The notes: a model not told the origin generated them from the letters alone. A stretch of 51,249 nucleotides of DNA from Promethearchaeota archaeon Loki_b31 (GCA_005222975.1 NJBI01000021.1:1-51249); one strand, 5' to 3'; numbered from the stretch's first letter, positions 17,037-27,702 are shown. Numbers and translations are program-made.

Positions 17037-17948
17037 ATGGAAATAAATGGAGTAGAAATTGAAGATACTTTCTGTGAAGCGTTTGGAGCTGTTTTTACTA
17101 GAATTTTAGTAACTGCCATAAATGAAAAATGGGCGAAAATTGTTGCTCAAATCGCAACTGGTTATGGGACTTCAACAATCCACTGCGATTCAGAAGCCGG
17201 TATAGATGTATTTGTTTCTGCTGAAAAAACACCCGATAAACGACCTGGAGTTGTATTGATGTTTTTTAAGACTAAAAAAGATAAAATGGACGGTGTTTTA
17301 TTGAATAGGATGGGTCAATGTGTATTAACATGCCCAACAACTGCTTGTTTTGACGCATTAAATGGTTCTCTTGTTCCAGAGAAAGAATTTGAAATAAAAA
17401 CAGGATATAAGCTAAAATTTTTCGGTGATAAATTTGAAGAAAAAATAGAAGGAGTCTATCCTTTTGAAGCGTGGAAAATTCCCGTTATGGACGGTGAATT
17501 TATCGTTCAAAGCACATTTAAAGTTGGAAAAGGAATCGCGGGAGGAAATTTCTTAATTTATGGTGAAACTCAAGAGGCAGCCTTAGAAGCTGCAGAAAAA
17601 GCAATTGATGCAATAAAAGATTTAGAAAATATAATAGCTCCTTTTCCTGGTGGGATCGCACGGTCTGGTTCAAAAGTAGGATCACAATATAGTTTTTTAA
17701 ATGCTTCAACGAACGATCCTCTTTGTCCAACACTGCGAGGAAAAATTGAGAATTCTTTACTCGGAGAGAAAGATAATTACGTGTACGAAGTAATCCTTGA
17801 CGGTGCTAATGAAGAAGTTATAAAAGAAGCTTTGAAGTTAGGGATTAAAGCGGCTGTTCAAGTCCCGGGTGTTTCAAAAATCAGTGCAGGGAATTATGGC
17901 GGTAAGCTAGGAAAATTTCAATATAGATTATATGATATTTTAGCTTAA
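17037..17948 (+). CDS. ftr: formylmethanofuran-tetrahydromethanopterin formyltransferase
   Basis: 303 residues, typical Ftr length. It transfers the formyl group between formylmethanofuran and H4MPT in the cytoplasm. Family landmarks: N-terminal EIEDTFCEAFGAVFTRILVT, GYGTSTIHCDSEAG, the central QCVLTCPTTACFDAL, and the C-terminal repeat of the fold from about residue 160 (FPGGIARSGSKVGSQY, CPTLRGKI). ATG 17037 has no strong ribosome-binding site. A TATA-like ATTTTATATATTA lies at 16956-16968. It forms a divergent pair with mtd, and both serve the same pathway. Confidence 0.95.
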   Translation: MEINGVEIEDTFCEAFGAVFTRILVTAINEKWAKIVAQIATGYGTSTIHCDSEAGIDVFVSAEKTPDKRPGVVLMFFKTKKDKMDGVLLNRMGQCVLTCPTTACFDALNGSLVPEKEFEIKTGYKLKFFGDKFEEKIEGVYPFEAWKIPVMDGEFIVQSTFKVGKGIAGGNFLIYGETQEAALEAAEKAIDAIKDLENIIAPFPGGIARSGSKVGSQYSFLNASTNDPLCPTLRGKIENSLLGEKDNYVYEVILDGANEEVIKEALKLGIKAAVQVPGVSKISAGNYGGKLGKFQYRLYDILA

Positions 17949-17995
17949 ACCACTAAAAAATTAGGAATAATGTTTTAAAAGTAAATTTAAAAAAA

Positions 17996-19729
17996 TTATT
18001 TTAATTTTCTTTTTATTTTTCTTTGAGGTTCTTTTGGTATTTCTTTGGTTTCTTGAGGTTCAACTTTAGCATCTTCTTCCTTTACAACTTCTTTTTTAGA
18101 AGGCTTAGTTTTAGGTTTCTTCGATATTTTTTTAGAAGTAGGCTTTTTTGGGGTAGTGTCTTTTGATTCGATATATTTACCCTTAAATTTTTTATATAAT
18201 AAACCAATACCAGCCAAAACACCAATTGCAGCACCAAGCGCAAACCCAATCCATGGAAGAATGGGTGTTAATAAATCAGGGATTACCCTAATCTCTTGTG
18301 GAGCTAAACCATAATCTGAATTTAGATAAGTAGTTGCGTTATCAATGTCTGTCACAGAAATATAAACATACCAAACGCCCGTTATTAATTCTTCCGTTCT
18401 GACTAAGATATTCATGTCGGGCTTATACGCTCTTGAAAGATTATACCAATTATTTTCTGCGTCTAAAAGAGAAACTGTGATATAAGCAATCGTGTTTTCC
18501 ACATCAGAAACATCAAAAGTAAAAATTAAATCTTTGCCATAATTTATTGAAACACTATGATTCATACTTAATCCGTTAACTGAATAGCTATGAATTTCAG
18601 GAGCATTATTTTCAACATATAAGGAATCCGTATAGGAATCCGTTCCATTATATTGGTCTTCTGCTTCGATAATAATTTGATATTTTCCTATTGGATTATT
18701 TATACCTATCGAAAATGTTGTTGTAAAAGTCCAATTATTATTGTTAGTTAATTCAATAGGTGACTCTAATTCACCAGTAGAACTTTGAATTGTCATAGAG
18801 ACGGTTATATTTTCTGGTAAAGTAAAAATATCAACATCGGTAACATTTAACGTAAGAGTACAATCTTCTGCTCTCTTTATCGTGCTTGGTGAAAAAATTA
18901 TTGTCGAAACTTCTATTTCCGGTAAAGAATTTAAAGCTTTAAAAGGAAAATACGCTGCTGCTTTATGGATACTCGAAGTATCTGACATATTGATTTTTAT
19001 GTAATAAATCTTATTAGTATGATTAAATCTGTCGTCAATTTCAAAAGAAAAGTGCCCTAGATTATTGCCAACATCAAAAATATTATTTTGAAGAGTTTCG
19101 TTGTCACTATCAACAATTGTTACATTCCAATCAAAGTCATATGGTGGAGGTTTATCATTTACAATTTTGTAAAAATTTGCGGTGAGCGTTTCATTCACAC
19201 TATATTCTGAGATGTTACCAACAAATTCCAACAAATAATTGGTTATGATTGTGAAGTTAGTAATTGGAACTGGCGAACTTAAGAGAACATTAGTTTCGTT
19301 GTAAATTAAGAAACTTACATTGTAAAATCCTGTTGGGGCGTCGTATCCGGGGTTGTACGTATAAGTAAAATTGTTTCCAGGAACTGCTTCCATGTTAAAT
19401 TCTTCTACTACATTATTTAAATAATAGATTTGCATAACGGTGTAGTTTGGGTAAATAAATTTAGAAGCGTTGATATCAAATTTTATAGATTCAAATAACC
19501 TATAAATTGTAGTATCGTTTAGAAATATTGATGTATACTCTAAAGGGGGGTTTCCGTTATCAGAATTTTTTAAATCAAAAATACTGTTAAAATCACTGCC
19601 GTCACTTATTTTTTCGTTATTAAAGTACTCGGTATTAAAATTTATTGAAATTACACAAAAGTTAAACAATATAGCAGTAAAAGTAAATAATACCAAAAAA
19701 ATACTAATAAAATGTTTTTGTCTAATCAT
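17996..19729 (-). CDS. secreted, membrane-anchored protein with Ig-like domains
   Basis: 577 residues. A signal peptide occupies about residues 8-30, followed by a long Asn/Thr-rich extracellular part with beta-sandwich (Ig/cadherin-like) repeats (DVDIFTLPENITVSMTI; DVENTIAYITVSLLD) and many N-glycosylation sequons. One transmembrane segment lies near residues 490-512, with a Lys/Pro-rich cytoplasmic tail (KKPTSKKISKKPKTKPSKK). It lies just 7 bases after the stop of the other large surface protein, so the two form an operon. A structural or adhesive surface role is likely; no enzymatic motif is seen. Confidence 0.75.
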   Translation of the reverse strand: MIRQKHFISIFLVLFTFTAILFNFCVISINFNTEYFNNEKISDGSDFNSIFDLKNSDNGNPPLEYTSIFLNDTTIYRLFESIKFDINASKFIYPNYTVMQIYYLNNVVEEFNMEAVPGNNFTYTYNPGYDAPTGFYNVSFLIYNETNVLLSSPVPITNFTIITNYLLEFVGNISEYSVNETLTANFYKIVNDKPPPYDFDWNVTIVDSDNETLQNNIFDVGNNLGHFSFEIDDRFNHTNKIYYIKINMSDTSSIHKAAAYFPFKALNSLPEIEVSTIIFSPSTIKRAEDCTLTLNVTDVDIFTLPENITVSMTIQSSTGELESPIELTNNNNWTFTTTFSIGINNPIGKYQIIIEAEDQYNGTDSYTDSLYVENNAPEIHSYSVNGLSMNHSVSINYGKDLIFTFDVSDVENTIAYITVSLLDAENNWYNLSRAYKPDMNILVRTEELITGVWYVYISVTDIDNATTYLNSDYGLAPQEIRVIPDLLTPILPWIGFALGAAIGVLAGIGLLYKKFKGKYIESKDTTPKKPTSKKISKKPKTKPSKKEVVKEEDAKVEPQETKEIPKEPQRKIKRKLK

Positions 19730-19736
19730 TTTTCAA

Positions 19737-22502
19737 TCATCTTCTTAATAATCTGTGTTTAATCTCTTTATTTTTATATAGTAAAATAATGCCTATTGGA
19801 ATTAATATTGGAAGAATATAAAAGAAAACTAAATTGGAAGGTGATAATTCTAATCTTACTTCGAAGTAATATTGCACAACAGTTTCACCAGAGCTGTCTT
19901 TCAATTCAAATGTAAAAGAAACAATTCCAAAATCATAAGGATTTATACTAGGAATTACTTCAGCAACAATCCTATTAATCCCCGGTCCCAATCCATCAAT
20001 ATTGGTTTCTACAGGAGCTCCATTCATATATAGCGTAAAGGATTCAGATTGTTCTTGATTGTTTTGAATAATCATAATAAACTGAGCAGCAACGCCTTGG
20101 GAGATAATTTCAGGAAAAAATACGCTTAGTATTTCAAATTTTTGAATAATTTCAACATAAAATTGCTTAGTGTAGAAGACTGTAGAACCCTTCGAAATTT
20201 CCATTGTTACGTTAACGAGATGTGTTTCAGTATCAGCAAGATACAAATTATAATAGACGCTTTTGATTTCGTTTTTAAATAAAAGTGTTTCTTCTTTAAG
20301 AATTAAGGAATCATCTTCAAAGAAACTCACATTAAATGTTTGAGTGTTATTGGGTAGGAAATTAATTAAATTCATTGACACAAACGCACTTTCTCCACTT
20401 ACAATATAACTTTCATAAATTAAATTAGTATAGTCAAATGAATGCCCAATATCAATAATTATAGGAATTTCTAAATACGTAATGTTTCCGTTTTTGAAAT
20501 TAATGCTAATTGTATGGGGTCCTATAGTAGCTCCCAGGGTAGTAGTAAGGTTAAATGAAACATTAGTTAAAACTAGAGTATTAAAAGTAATATTTTGAAT
20601 TTCATTAATTATATTATCCCCTTCCAGGTAGACTGTTAAACTAACGTTGTTATTGCGGGTGTTATTGACGGGAATTGTAATATTTAAAACAGGACCTTGA
20701 TATAATATATCTGGCAAACCTTGGATCGAGTGATTTATCAATCCAGAAATTACACTAAACTGTTTTAGAATGTGTGCTGTGCCAAAATTCGAACAATTAG
20801 CAAATAATTGGAGATAATACCCGTGTCCTATTTCCAATGTATCGGTTATATTATATAACAAAGTTGTAGAATTTTCAGTAATTTGCTGTGTCGTTGTGTT
20901 CAAGATTACCTTTTCTGGATTTTTGAAGATATAACTAATAGTTGCATCGTCAATATTATATTCAATTGTAAATTGCTCATAATCTTCTGTTGTAACATTG
21001 TAATATTGATTAGATTTTATGAAAGAATAAATACTGGTAATGTTTAGAGTGTCTTGATTAAATATATAATCAGGAATTTCATTAGTTACGTTGTAAAACG
21101 AGTTTAGCGTTGTACTGTTATATATATCGTATGCGTTTAAATAAGCCTCACACAGTTTAAGGTTAGCATAGAAATTCTTGTCGTTATCTACTATTGATGA
21201 TTTATAAGAATTAACTGCTCCATCGTAAAAAGAACTTTCAAAAGTGTTATATAATTGCCAAGCTCTATCGTAATAAATAATATTACCAGTATACTCGAAT
21301 AATTTTAAGCATGCCGACATCATAACAGCATTTGGTTCTAATTCTATGGCGGTATCTTGTCCTGAAGTTCCCCAGTCAAAACCTCGATTTTTTTCATATG
21401 CCATGGACCCTGGATTCCATAATACTTCTAATTTTTCAAACAAGTAAGTCGCATTTTGTAAATAGAGGGAATCATTTTGCATTCCAGATTCAATCCAATA
21501 TTCTAATAGAGTTATAATTCCTAAAGCGTTAGTTTGTAAATGTTTATAAGTACTACCTGGTCCTGCATAAGACCAATCATCTTCACAATAATAAGAAAAA
21601 CCTCCTCCATTTGGAGCGTCCCATAACCCATCTATAAGTTTATTTATTGTAATATTTGCCAATTCAAGAGCTCTTTCCTGTATAACACTATTCGGATCAA
21701 TAACTTCGTAAATTCGTTGAATTTGAAGCATAGCTAATACCGCATACATATTACTTTCTGCGTATTTGTATGTTGTTGAGTTATGATCGTAAAACCCTTC
21801 ATATGTATCATCCCAAAATTGAGTTGAATCTAATAAATTAAAAATTTCTTCAATTGAATCCTTAGGGGAAATGCTAGTAATGTTAAAATTGTCGATGTCT
21901 TTGCCAATATTTTCAATTAATAGAAAGATCGGCATAAGATTGTCAGTTAAATATCTATTATCGTCAAACACTTGGCCCGTAGTGTTATCAACTGCCCTTA
22001 CGAAACCATAAACATCCTCTTCAGTACTGCTTTGATACCATAAAGGTGCCTCTTTTAATTTCAAATACGTATCAAATGTTTCAAATGCATTCGTATCATC
22101 TTTCAAAAGGGTTTTATACAAAAGTAAATTGTCAATAGGATATACTTTATCATCGGTTATAACTCCTAAATCATCACCTTCTCGAAAATATGTTTTTATA
22201 TCTAGGGCTAAATCTGATTCATATTTAGCTTTGAAAAAGTTCCAAATATCATCAAAATTAACTTTGAATGGGTCTTGAAAAATTTCTGGACCTGCTGCAA
22301 GATTTATTTCATCAACGTTAAATTCAACATTATCTTGAGAAAAAAACTCATTATGAGGATTAATCTTTTGAAAGTAGTTATCATTAAAGTATAATACATT
22401 AAATACGAACATAAATATGAAGAAAGTACATAAAATTAATTTAGTCTTTCTAAGTCCTTTATTTCCTTTCATTTTTAGAGCAACAACGTTGATAAAATTC
22501 AT
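19737..22502 (-). CDS. large membrane-anchored surface protein with (alpha/alpha)6-barrel-like N-terminal part
   Basis: 921 residues. An N-terminal hydrophobic segment (about 21-38; the start could instead be the Met at residue 11) is followed by a helical region, residues about 120-460. It has the look of an (alpha/alpha)6-barrel of the AGE/glucuronyl-hydrolase/DUF255 type (WDAPNGGGFSYYCEDDWS, then HLQTNALGIITLLEYW and RAWQLYNTFESSFYD). The C-terminal 400 residues are beta-sandwich repeats with many Asn sequons, ending in one membrane segment (about 893-912) and a short basic tail. It may act on or bind glycans at the cell surface; catalytic residues cannot be assigned. Confidence 0.7.
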   Translation of the reverse strand: MNFINVVALKMKGNKGLRKTKLILCTFFIFMFVFNVLYFNDNYFQKINPHNEFFSQDNVEFNVDEINLAAGPEIFQDPFKVNFDDIWNFFKAKYESDLALDIKTYFREGDDLGVITDDKVYPIDNLLLYKTLLKDDTNAFETFDTYLKLKEAPLWYQSSTEEDVYGFVRAVDNTTGQVFDDNRYLTDNLMPIFLLIENIGKDIDNFNITSISPKDSIEEIFNLLDSTQFWDDTYEGFYDHNSTTYKYAESNMYAVLAMLQIQRIYEVIDPNSVIQERALELANITINKLIDGLWDAPNGGGFSYYCEDDWSYAGPGSTYKHLQTNALGIITLLEYWIESGMQNDSLYLQNATYLFEKLEVLWNPGSMAYEKNRGFDWGTSGQDTAIELEPNAVMMSACLKLFEYTGNIIYYDRAWQLYNTFESSFYDGAVNSYKSSIVDNDKNFYANLKLCEAYLNAYDIYNSTTLNSFYNVTNEIPDYIFNQDTLNITSIYSFIKSNQYYNVTTEDYEQFTIEYNIDDATISYIFKNPEKVILNTTTQQITENSTTLLYNITDTLEIGHGYYLQLFANCSNFGTAHILKQFSVISGLINHSIQGLPDILYQGPVLNITIPVNNTRNNNVSLTVYLEGDNIINEIQNITFNTLVLTNVSFNLTTTLGATIGPHTISINFKNGNITYLEIPIIIDIGHSFDYTNLIYESYIVSGESAFVSMNLINFLPNNTQTFNVSFFEDDSLILKEETLLFKNEIKSVYYNLYLADTETHLVNVTMEISKGSTVFYTKQFYVEIIQKFEILSVFFPEIISQGVAAQFIMIIQNNQEQSESFTLYMNGAPVETNIDGLGPGINRIVAEVIPSINPYDFGIVSFTFELKDSSGETVVQYYFEVRLELSPSNLVFFYILPILIPIGIILLYKNKEIKHRLLRR

Positions 22503-22617
22503 AATAAATCTTTAAAATTATTTTTTAATAGTATAGTTTTAAAAAAAATGTTCTTCTCTTTAATATTTTTTTCTGAAAACCTCTGTTATTTAAGGATATT
22601 TCAACATTATTTTTTTC

Positions 22618-24102
22618 TTAATTTTTATTGATTATTTTCAGAATTTCTGAAATTGATACTCTCTTTTGATCCATAGTGTCCCTATTTCTAAGGGTAGCCG
22701 AATTATCATCTAAAGAATCGTAATCTATAGTTATGCAATAAGGCGTTCCTAACTCGTCTTGTCTTCTATATCTCTTTCCAATTGATCCTGCTGAATCAAA
22801 AAATGAAGTCTTTCGATTGTTAAGTATTTGTTTATGTACTTTTTTCGCCAATTTTACAATATTTTCTTTATTTCTTACTAACGGAAATACTGCAACGAGG
22901 TTAGGGGCAAGTTGAGGATTTAACTTCAAAATTATTCTCTCATCCTCAACAGTAAAGGTAGTTTCAAGGAGAGTGTATATAATTCTATCGGGACCAAAAG
23001 CAATTTCAAGAATTTGGGGGATTTCTTTTAAATTCGTATCCGTACTCATTGGAATTTCAAAATTTTGATTTGAAAAGCTTCCATGCCTTTTTAAATCGTA
23101 GTCTGTTCTATCGTGAATTCCACAGATTTCTACCCACCCATATTGTTTAGTGTTAATTTCTAAATCCCACGCATCGTCTGCATAGTGAGCCATTTCAGTG
23201 GGAGAATGTTGCCTAAATCTGATAGTTTCCTCCGGAAATCCCAATTTCGAGATGAGGTAATCTGCTAAAAATAGGCAATAGGCAAAAGCAGGTTTTTTAA
23301 GAACACCTGTGTTTATTGCTTCTTCTAGTGATATGCTACTTGGTATAACTATTTTACTTTCTTGCGATTTCCAGTCCAGTAATGGTAATTTAGTGTTCTT
23401 TATCTCTTCAAATTCTTCAAAATTCATTTCTTGCTCTTTCCCAATAAATAACTGGATTTCGAATTGTTCGAAAGCTCTCATACGAAGAACTTGTTGTCTA
23501 GGAGATATTTCATTTCTATAAGCCTTTCCGTATTGGAAAACTTTTAGAGGGTATTGCCTTCGTGCGTCCTGGTTCAAGCGATTAAACAATAGGTATGTTG
23601 TTGTTGCGGTTTCTGGTCGTAAATAAGCCGTAACATTGTTACCGACCGATGTTTTTAACATTAAATTGTATTCTTCAATTTTTTCAAACGGAGTATCACA
23701 TTTTAGACAAGTAAATCCATGTTGTTCTATTAATTTGTCCATGTCTTCAAAGGATAAGCCATCAATCGTTTGATCCGGAAGCTGTTCTTGGAGAAATTTA
23801 TTGGCTCTTATCATCGTATTACACTTTTTACAACGGATTACGGGATCAATAAAACGTTCTAAATGTCCTGATGCCTCCCATACGATTTTAGGTAAAATTT
23901 CAGGACATTCGACTTCACTAAAACCAAAAGCTCGGAGTTCGCGCCTAAAAATTGAAATTACATTATTTTTTAAAGCTTTTCCAGCCGGGCCGTACGAATA
24001 AAATCCCGCTAAGCCGCCATATATCTCTGGAAAGGGCCCCCAAATAAATCCGCGTCGTCGAAGTAATGAATTAAATGTATCAATATTGTCCTCGATCTTC
24101 AT
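22618..24102 (-). CDS. glyS: glycyl-tRNA synthetase (archaeal/eukaryal dimeric type)
   Basis: 494 residues, a class II synthetase charging tRNA-Gly. N-terminal FNSLLRRRGFIWGPFPEIYGG and GFYSYGPAGKALKNN are diagnostic. A zinc-ribbon insert (CKKCNTMIRANKFL...CLKCDTPFE) follows, then ETATTTYLLFNR, motif 2 (AYRNEISPRQQVLRMRAFEQ) and a C-terminal anticodon-binding domain (AVFPLVRNKENI...RYRRQDELGTPYCITIDYD). Length is on the short side for archaeal GlyRS but no motif is missing. Single gene on the minus strand. Confidence 0.96.
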   Translation of the reverse strand: MKIEDNIDTFNSLLRRRGFIWGPFPEIYGGLAGFYSYGPAGKALKNNVISIFRRELRAFGFSEVECPEILPKIVWEASGHLERFIDPVIRCKKCNTMIRANKFLQEQLPDQTIDGLSFEDMDKLIEQHGFTCLKCDTPFEKIEEYNLMLKTSVGNNVTAYLRPETATTTYLLFNRLNQDARRQYPLKVFQYGKAYRNEISPRQQVLRMRAFEQFEIQLFIGKEQEMNFEEFEEIKNTKLPLLDWKSQESKIVIPSSISLEEAINTGVLKKPAFAYCLFLADYLISKLGFPEETIRFRQHSPTEMAHYADDAWDLEINTKQYGWVEICGIHDRTDYDLKRHGSFSNQNFEIPMSTDTNLKEIPQILEIAFGPDRIIYTLLETTFTVEDERIILKLNPQLAPNLVAVFPLVRNKENIVKLAKKVHKQILNNRKTSFFDSAGSIGKRYRRQDELGTPYCITIDYDSLDDNSATLRNRDTMDQKRVSISEILKIINKN

Positions 24103-24301
24103 TTTTAATCAAAACTTTACAATAATAGTTTTTAGAATTATCGATAATATTTGTATTTTAAGATTATTCCTTAGTTTGGATGTAGCAATCAGTTTTGTGA
24201 TTCTAGTTTTATAATATAAATTTTTATATAACTTATCATATTATAATTTTAAGTTATTAAATCAAATTAATTTGTAGAATAAAATTGGTGTTTGATTAAA
24301 T

Positions 24302-25156
24302 ATGATTTTTCAAGGGAACTTCCAGTACTTCGATATTTGGGACGCAGTAGAGTCGGGCCTTTACTATGCAATAGTAGGTTTTTATTTTCTCATATTTGCA
24401 TATTTCCTTTTGATGAGATTTAGAACCTCTAAAAAATTTTATTGGTTATATTTTTCACTATTATTCTTGTGTCTAGCGGCAGGGAGAGTTTTTTTTATTG
24501 TTTATTATTTCTACATTCCAGAACTCTTAGGAACGATGACTAATTTAGAGTTAGTTGGATTACTTATGATTCTATATCGATTAGCTACATTTTCTACTTG
24601 GTTGGGTATAGCTTGTTTGATGGGCGTTTTTGGTACTCTGATTTTTCCTTCATATACTGAAGAAGTAAAGCCATCAGAAAAGGAGGATGTAAAATCCAAA
24701 GTTAAAACTCTTTTAAGAAAGAAGCGCGTTAAGATATCACTTAAGATCTTATTGGTCCTCTTCCCAATTGGAATTGGAATTCTCGCGCTTATTTTACCTG
24801 ACTCGCTTTTTATGGATCCCGATTTTAATGAAGCCCCTTATTGCGCAGGAATTGAATTAATAACTATATTTGGGTACCCCGCGGGCAGATTTGTACTTAA
24901 CTTTATTCTTTTACCTTTGATGGTATTAGTTATTCCGATCTTATTTGTGTATTTAGCTTTAAAAACATTTGGGGTCCTAAGAAGATCTTATGCTTTAAAC
25001 GCAATAGGGTTTTTCATCTATTTTTTTGGAAGAATAACTCAAGGTTTAATGGAAACATTGGGGTTTTATCATGTAAGAGCTATTTTGTCTCCTTTATTGA
25101 TCTTACTATCATTGTTAATAATTGTAATTGCCAACCATTACGAACAACTAAAATAA
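24302..25156 (+). CDS. polytopic membrane protein of unknown function
   Basis: 284 residues with about seven hydrophobic segments (about 20-38, 46-68, 82-106, 143-165, 180-200, 205-225, 240-280). A Lys/Glu-rich cytoplasmic loop (EEVKPSEKEDVKSKVKTLLR) lies after the third. The fold outline resembles histidine-kinase-type 7TM sensor regions, but no kinase domain follows. A TATA-like AT block lies at about 24209-24222. Function not recognised. Confidence 0.65.
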   Translation: MIFQGNFQYFDIWDAVESGLYYAIVGFYFLIFAYFLLMRFRTSKKFYWLYFSLLFLCLAAGRVFFIVYYFYIPELLGTMTNLELVGLLMILYRLATFSTWLGIACLMGVFGTLIFPSYTEEVKPSEKEDVKSKVKTLLRKKRVKISLKILLVLFPIGIGILALILPDSLFMDPDFNEAPYCAGIELITIFGYPAGRFVLNFILLPLMVLVIPILFVYLALKTFGVLRRSYALNAIGFFIYFFGRITQGLMETLGFYHVRAILSPLLILLSLLIIVIANHYEQLK

Positions 25157-25296
25157 ATCTCTAAATTTTCTTTTACAATTCTTTTTAAAGAAAAATTTGA
25201 AAATCAAGACAAAAAAAATAGAATTTTTAGTAATGATTAATTAGATATTTTTAATCAGTAATAAGTAACCAAATTATAATTGGAAGAACTCATTTT

Positions 25297-26934
25297 ATGT
25301 CAATTCATGGCAATCAGCAAATCTTACCCTTATTTACTACTCGTCAAAGCTTACTACCAATTAAAGAATATGACGAATTAGCATTAGCATTTTATCTGTT
25401 AACAAAAAATTATAAACATAATGAGAGGGTTATATCATTTTCTAGATTATTATGGCCATTTCTTTGTGTTCAAGGTGCTATTGGCACACATATAATATTA
25501 GATGGCCTAGAGGTTTTTTCAAAAAAAGGAAAGATTTCTAATCCTCCAAGACAGCCTGTAATAGGGCACCTTTTGAGAAATGTTGAGAATCTTACGAAAT
25601 CTGAGCAATTAAACAAAATTATCGAAGTTTTATCTTATATTGATAAAGAAGCAGAAGAAATTGGCCTAGGTGAAGAATCAAAATATCAGAAGTTAAAAAT
25701 TAACTCATTAATTAATCCAGAATTCCTTCAAACTTTAGCAAAGTTATTACCCTTAGTAGAATTCAAGCCTGTTTCGGAATATATGCCTTTAGAGACGGTT
25801 TTTACGACTGAACAGGCTTTAGATGTTGCGGAAAAATATCGAAAAACAATTGATTATATGAAAGGAAATGCTTTAAGATGGAACACCCAGACTGAATTAA
25901 TTGGAAAAGAAGTAGACGAATGGTTTATTGATTTAAACGTTCAATTAAAAGATATAAATACCCGATACTCCTCTCAAATAAATAAGACATCCCAAATAAT
26001 TGACTCTAATCAGATGAAAGATCAAATTGCGTTAGAAAGCGATAAAAGCGATCAATGGAAGGTTAATGAAAAAAGGAGAGTAATTGAAAACATATCAGTA
26101 TTATTTAAAACAGTTGAAAGGCAAATAGAAGATATTATTAAAAAGAACAAATTCTATACTCAAAGTGAGATATTAAAGAGTAGAGTTTTTAATGATCTTA
26201 CTGAGCCTTTTGAGAATCACTTCAAGTATTTGATAAATGAAGGCAATAATTTTGTTAGTATGGTAACTTCACTAACTCAAAAATATATGGAATTAAAAGA
26301 ACGAGCGTTCCAAATTGATGAAGAAGCAAAGAAAAAATTGGAGGAGTTTGGTTCGTCATTAAATAGTAAGTTAAAAGATAGAGATAGAGATTTATCTACA
26401 TTTGAAAAAGAAAAGCAAGAAAAAATTTCGGAAATTGAGTCTATACGAATAAGGTTAGAAGAGTTGTATTCACAAATAAAAAAGATTATACATTTTAGTA
26501 ATGGAAATTGTCTACAAGAAGCAAAGGACTTATTATCTTGGTCATTAAGCGACAATCAATCAGAATTATTTTCTCGACCAATTCAGTGGATTTACATGCC
26601 ACTATATGTTATGTTTATTGAAAAGAAAGATACGATGGAAGAAAAAATGGAACTAATTCTCCCAGGTATCGTTACAAATGACCCAAATAATATTTATCAA
26701 GAAATTTCTGATACAATGGTTAATTTTAAAAAAACATTTAAAGAAAGAATTGAAGAAGACATGGCTTTAAGATCTAATTTTGAATTTTCGAGCGAAAATA
26801 AAAATCTTATTGATGATAAAAGTTTAGCCAAAAAAATTCAGCAAGGAATCTCGATTTTAAGAAGTTATGCTATAATAAATGATGAAATCGAAAAAACCAT
26901 AAGAAGTAATTTAAATTTAATATTAAAACCCTAA
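25297..26934 (+). CDS. coiled-coil protein of unknown function
   Basis: 545 residues, soluble. A compact N-terminal region (residues 1-180; LWPFLCVQGAIGTHIILDGL) precedes a long helical, partly coiled-coil stretch of about 185-410 rich in Glu/Lys (MELKERAFQIDEEAKKKLEE), then a helical C-terminal part. No NTP-binding or metal motif. It lies 17 bases before the first GNAT gene in the same direction and is probably co-transcribed with the tandem acetyltransferases. Confidence 0.65.
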   Translation: MSIHGNQQILPLFTTRQSLLPIKEYDELALAFYLLTKNYKHNERVISFSRLLWPFLCVQGAIGTHIILDGLEVFSKKGKISNPPRQPVIGHLLRNVENLTKSEQLNKIIEVLSYIDKEAEEIGLGEESKYQKLKINSLINPEFLQTLAKLLPLVEFKPVSEYMPLETVFTTEQALDVAEKYRKTIDYMKGNALRWNTQTELIGKEVDEWFIDLNVQLKDINTRYSSQINKTSQIIDSNQMKDQIALESDKSDQWKVNEKRRVIENISVLFKTVERQIEDIIKKNKFYTQSEILKSRVFNDLTEPFENHFKYLINEGNNFVSMVTSLTQKYMELKERAFQIDEEAKKKLEEFGSSLNSKLKDRDRDLSTFEKEKQEKISEIESIRIRLEELYSQIKKIIHFSNGNCLQEAKDLLSWSLSDNQSELFSRPIQWIYMPLYVMFIEKKDTMEEKMELILPGIVTNDPNNIYQEISDTMVNFKKTFKERIEEDMALRSNFEFSSENKNLIDDKSLAKKIQQGISILRSYAIINDEIEKTIRSNLNLILKP

Positions 26935-26951
26935 ATCTCTTTTAGAATAAG

Positions 26952-27617
26952 ATGAGTCGGAAAGGCAAAGGTTTGAAGAGGAAACTAGATTTTAAAAAGA
27001 AAGCCTTAAGAACTTATTTTTTACACATTGAAGAAAGTGATAAAAAGGGTGAAATTAGCAAGATCCAAAAAGAGATTCTCGATCAGGGAATGGTTTATCT
27101 CCAAATGAGATTACCTATCAACAAAATTACTAAGGAATATGAGAATTCCTTAAAAGAAAAGATTGAACATAAGATTTTTCACGCTAAAATCCGTGAAGCA
27201 ACAGAAAAGGACCTTGCAACCGTGAAAGATATCTATAATAGAGCTTGGTTAACATCTAATACTCCTTTTAGACCTATCGAAAAAGACACTCTAAAAAAAA
27301 TATTTAATGACCCAAGTACAGTTTTTCTTATAGCAAAGATTTACAATATTGATGGAGGATTTATTATTTTAGACTTTGAAGGTGAAAATAAAGAATTTGG
27401 AGTTATAGCGGGGCTTGGAGTTCTACCTCGCTTTCAAGGTAAGGGATTAGGTACGATATTAGGTATGGCAGCATGGAACTTTTTTAAAGAGAAGGGTTTG
27501 AAGGAATTAAGGTGTGAAGTTTATAAGGATAATCAAATATCTTATAATTTTATTAAAGGATTAAATTTCGAAGAATTTGGAAAAAAAGTATATCGCAAAG
27601 AAGATTTTGAGTTATAA
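26952..27617 (+). CDS. GNAT-family N-acetyltransferase (first of tandem pair)
   Basis: 221 residues. A basic, helical N-terminal extension of about 75 residues precedes a GNAT domain beginning at AKIREATEKDLATVKDIYNR. The acetyl-CoA loop is GVLPRFQGKGLGTILG (motif A, R/Q-x-x-G-x-G), followed by LRCEVYKDNQISYNFIKGLNFEEF (motif B). It is closely related to the next gene along its entire length, including the unusual extension with TGMEY/QGMVY-LQMRLPI-like sequence. The acceptor substrate cannot be told. Confidence 0.85.
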   Translation: MSRKGKGLKRKLDFKKKALRTYFLHIEESDKKGEISKIQKEILDQGMVYLQMRLPINKITKEYENSLKEKIEHKIFHAKIREATEKDLATVKDIYNRAWLTSNTPFRPIEKDTLKKIFNDPSTVFLIAKIYNIDGGFIILDFEGENKEFGVIAGLGVLPRFQGKGLGTILGMAAWNFFKEKGLKELRCEVYKDNQISYNFIKGLNFEEFGKKVYRKEDFEL

Positions 27618-27702
27618 AATTATTACCCTATAAAACCTTTTTATTTTTTGATCATTTAATAATACTCAGTTGATTAATTCAATTAATAAAATCTAGCATA
27701 TC

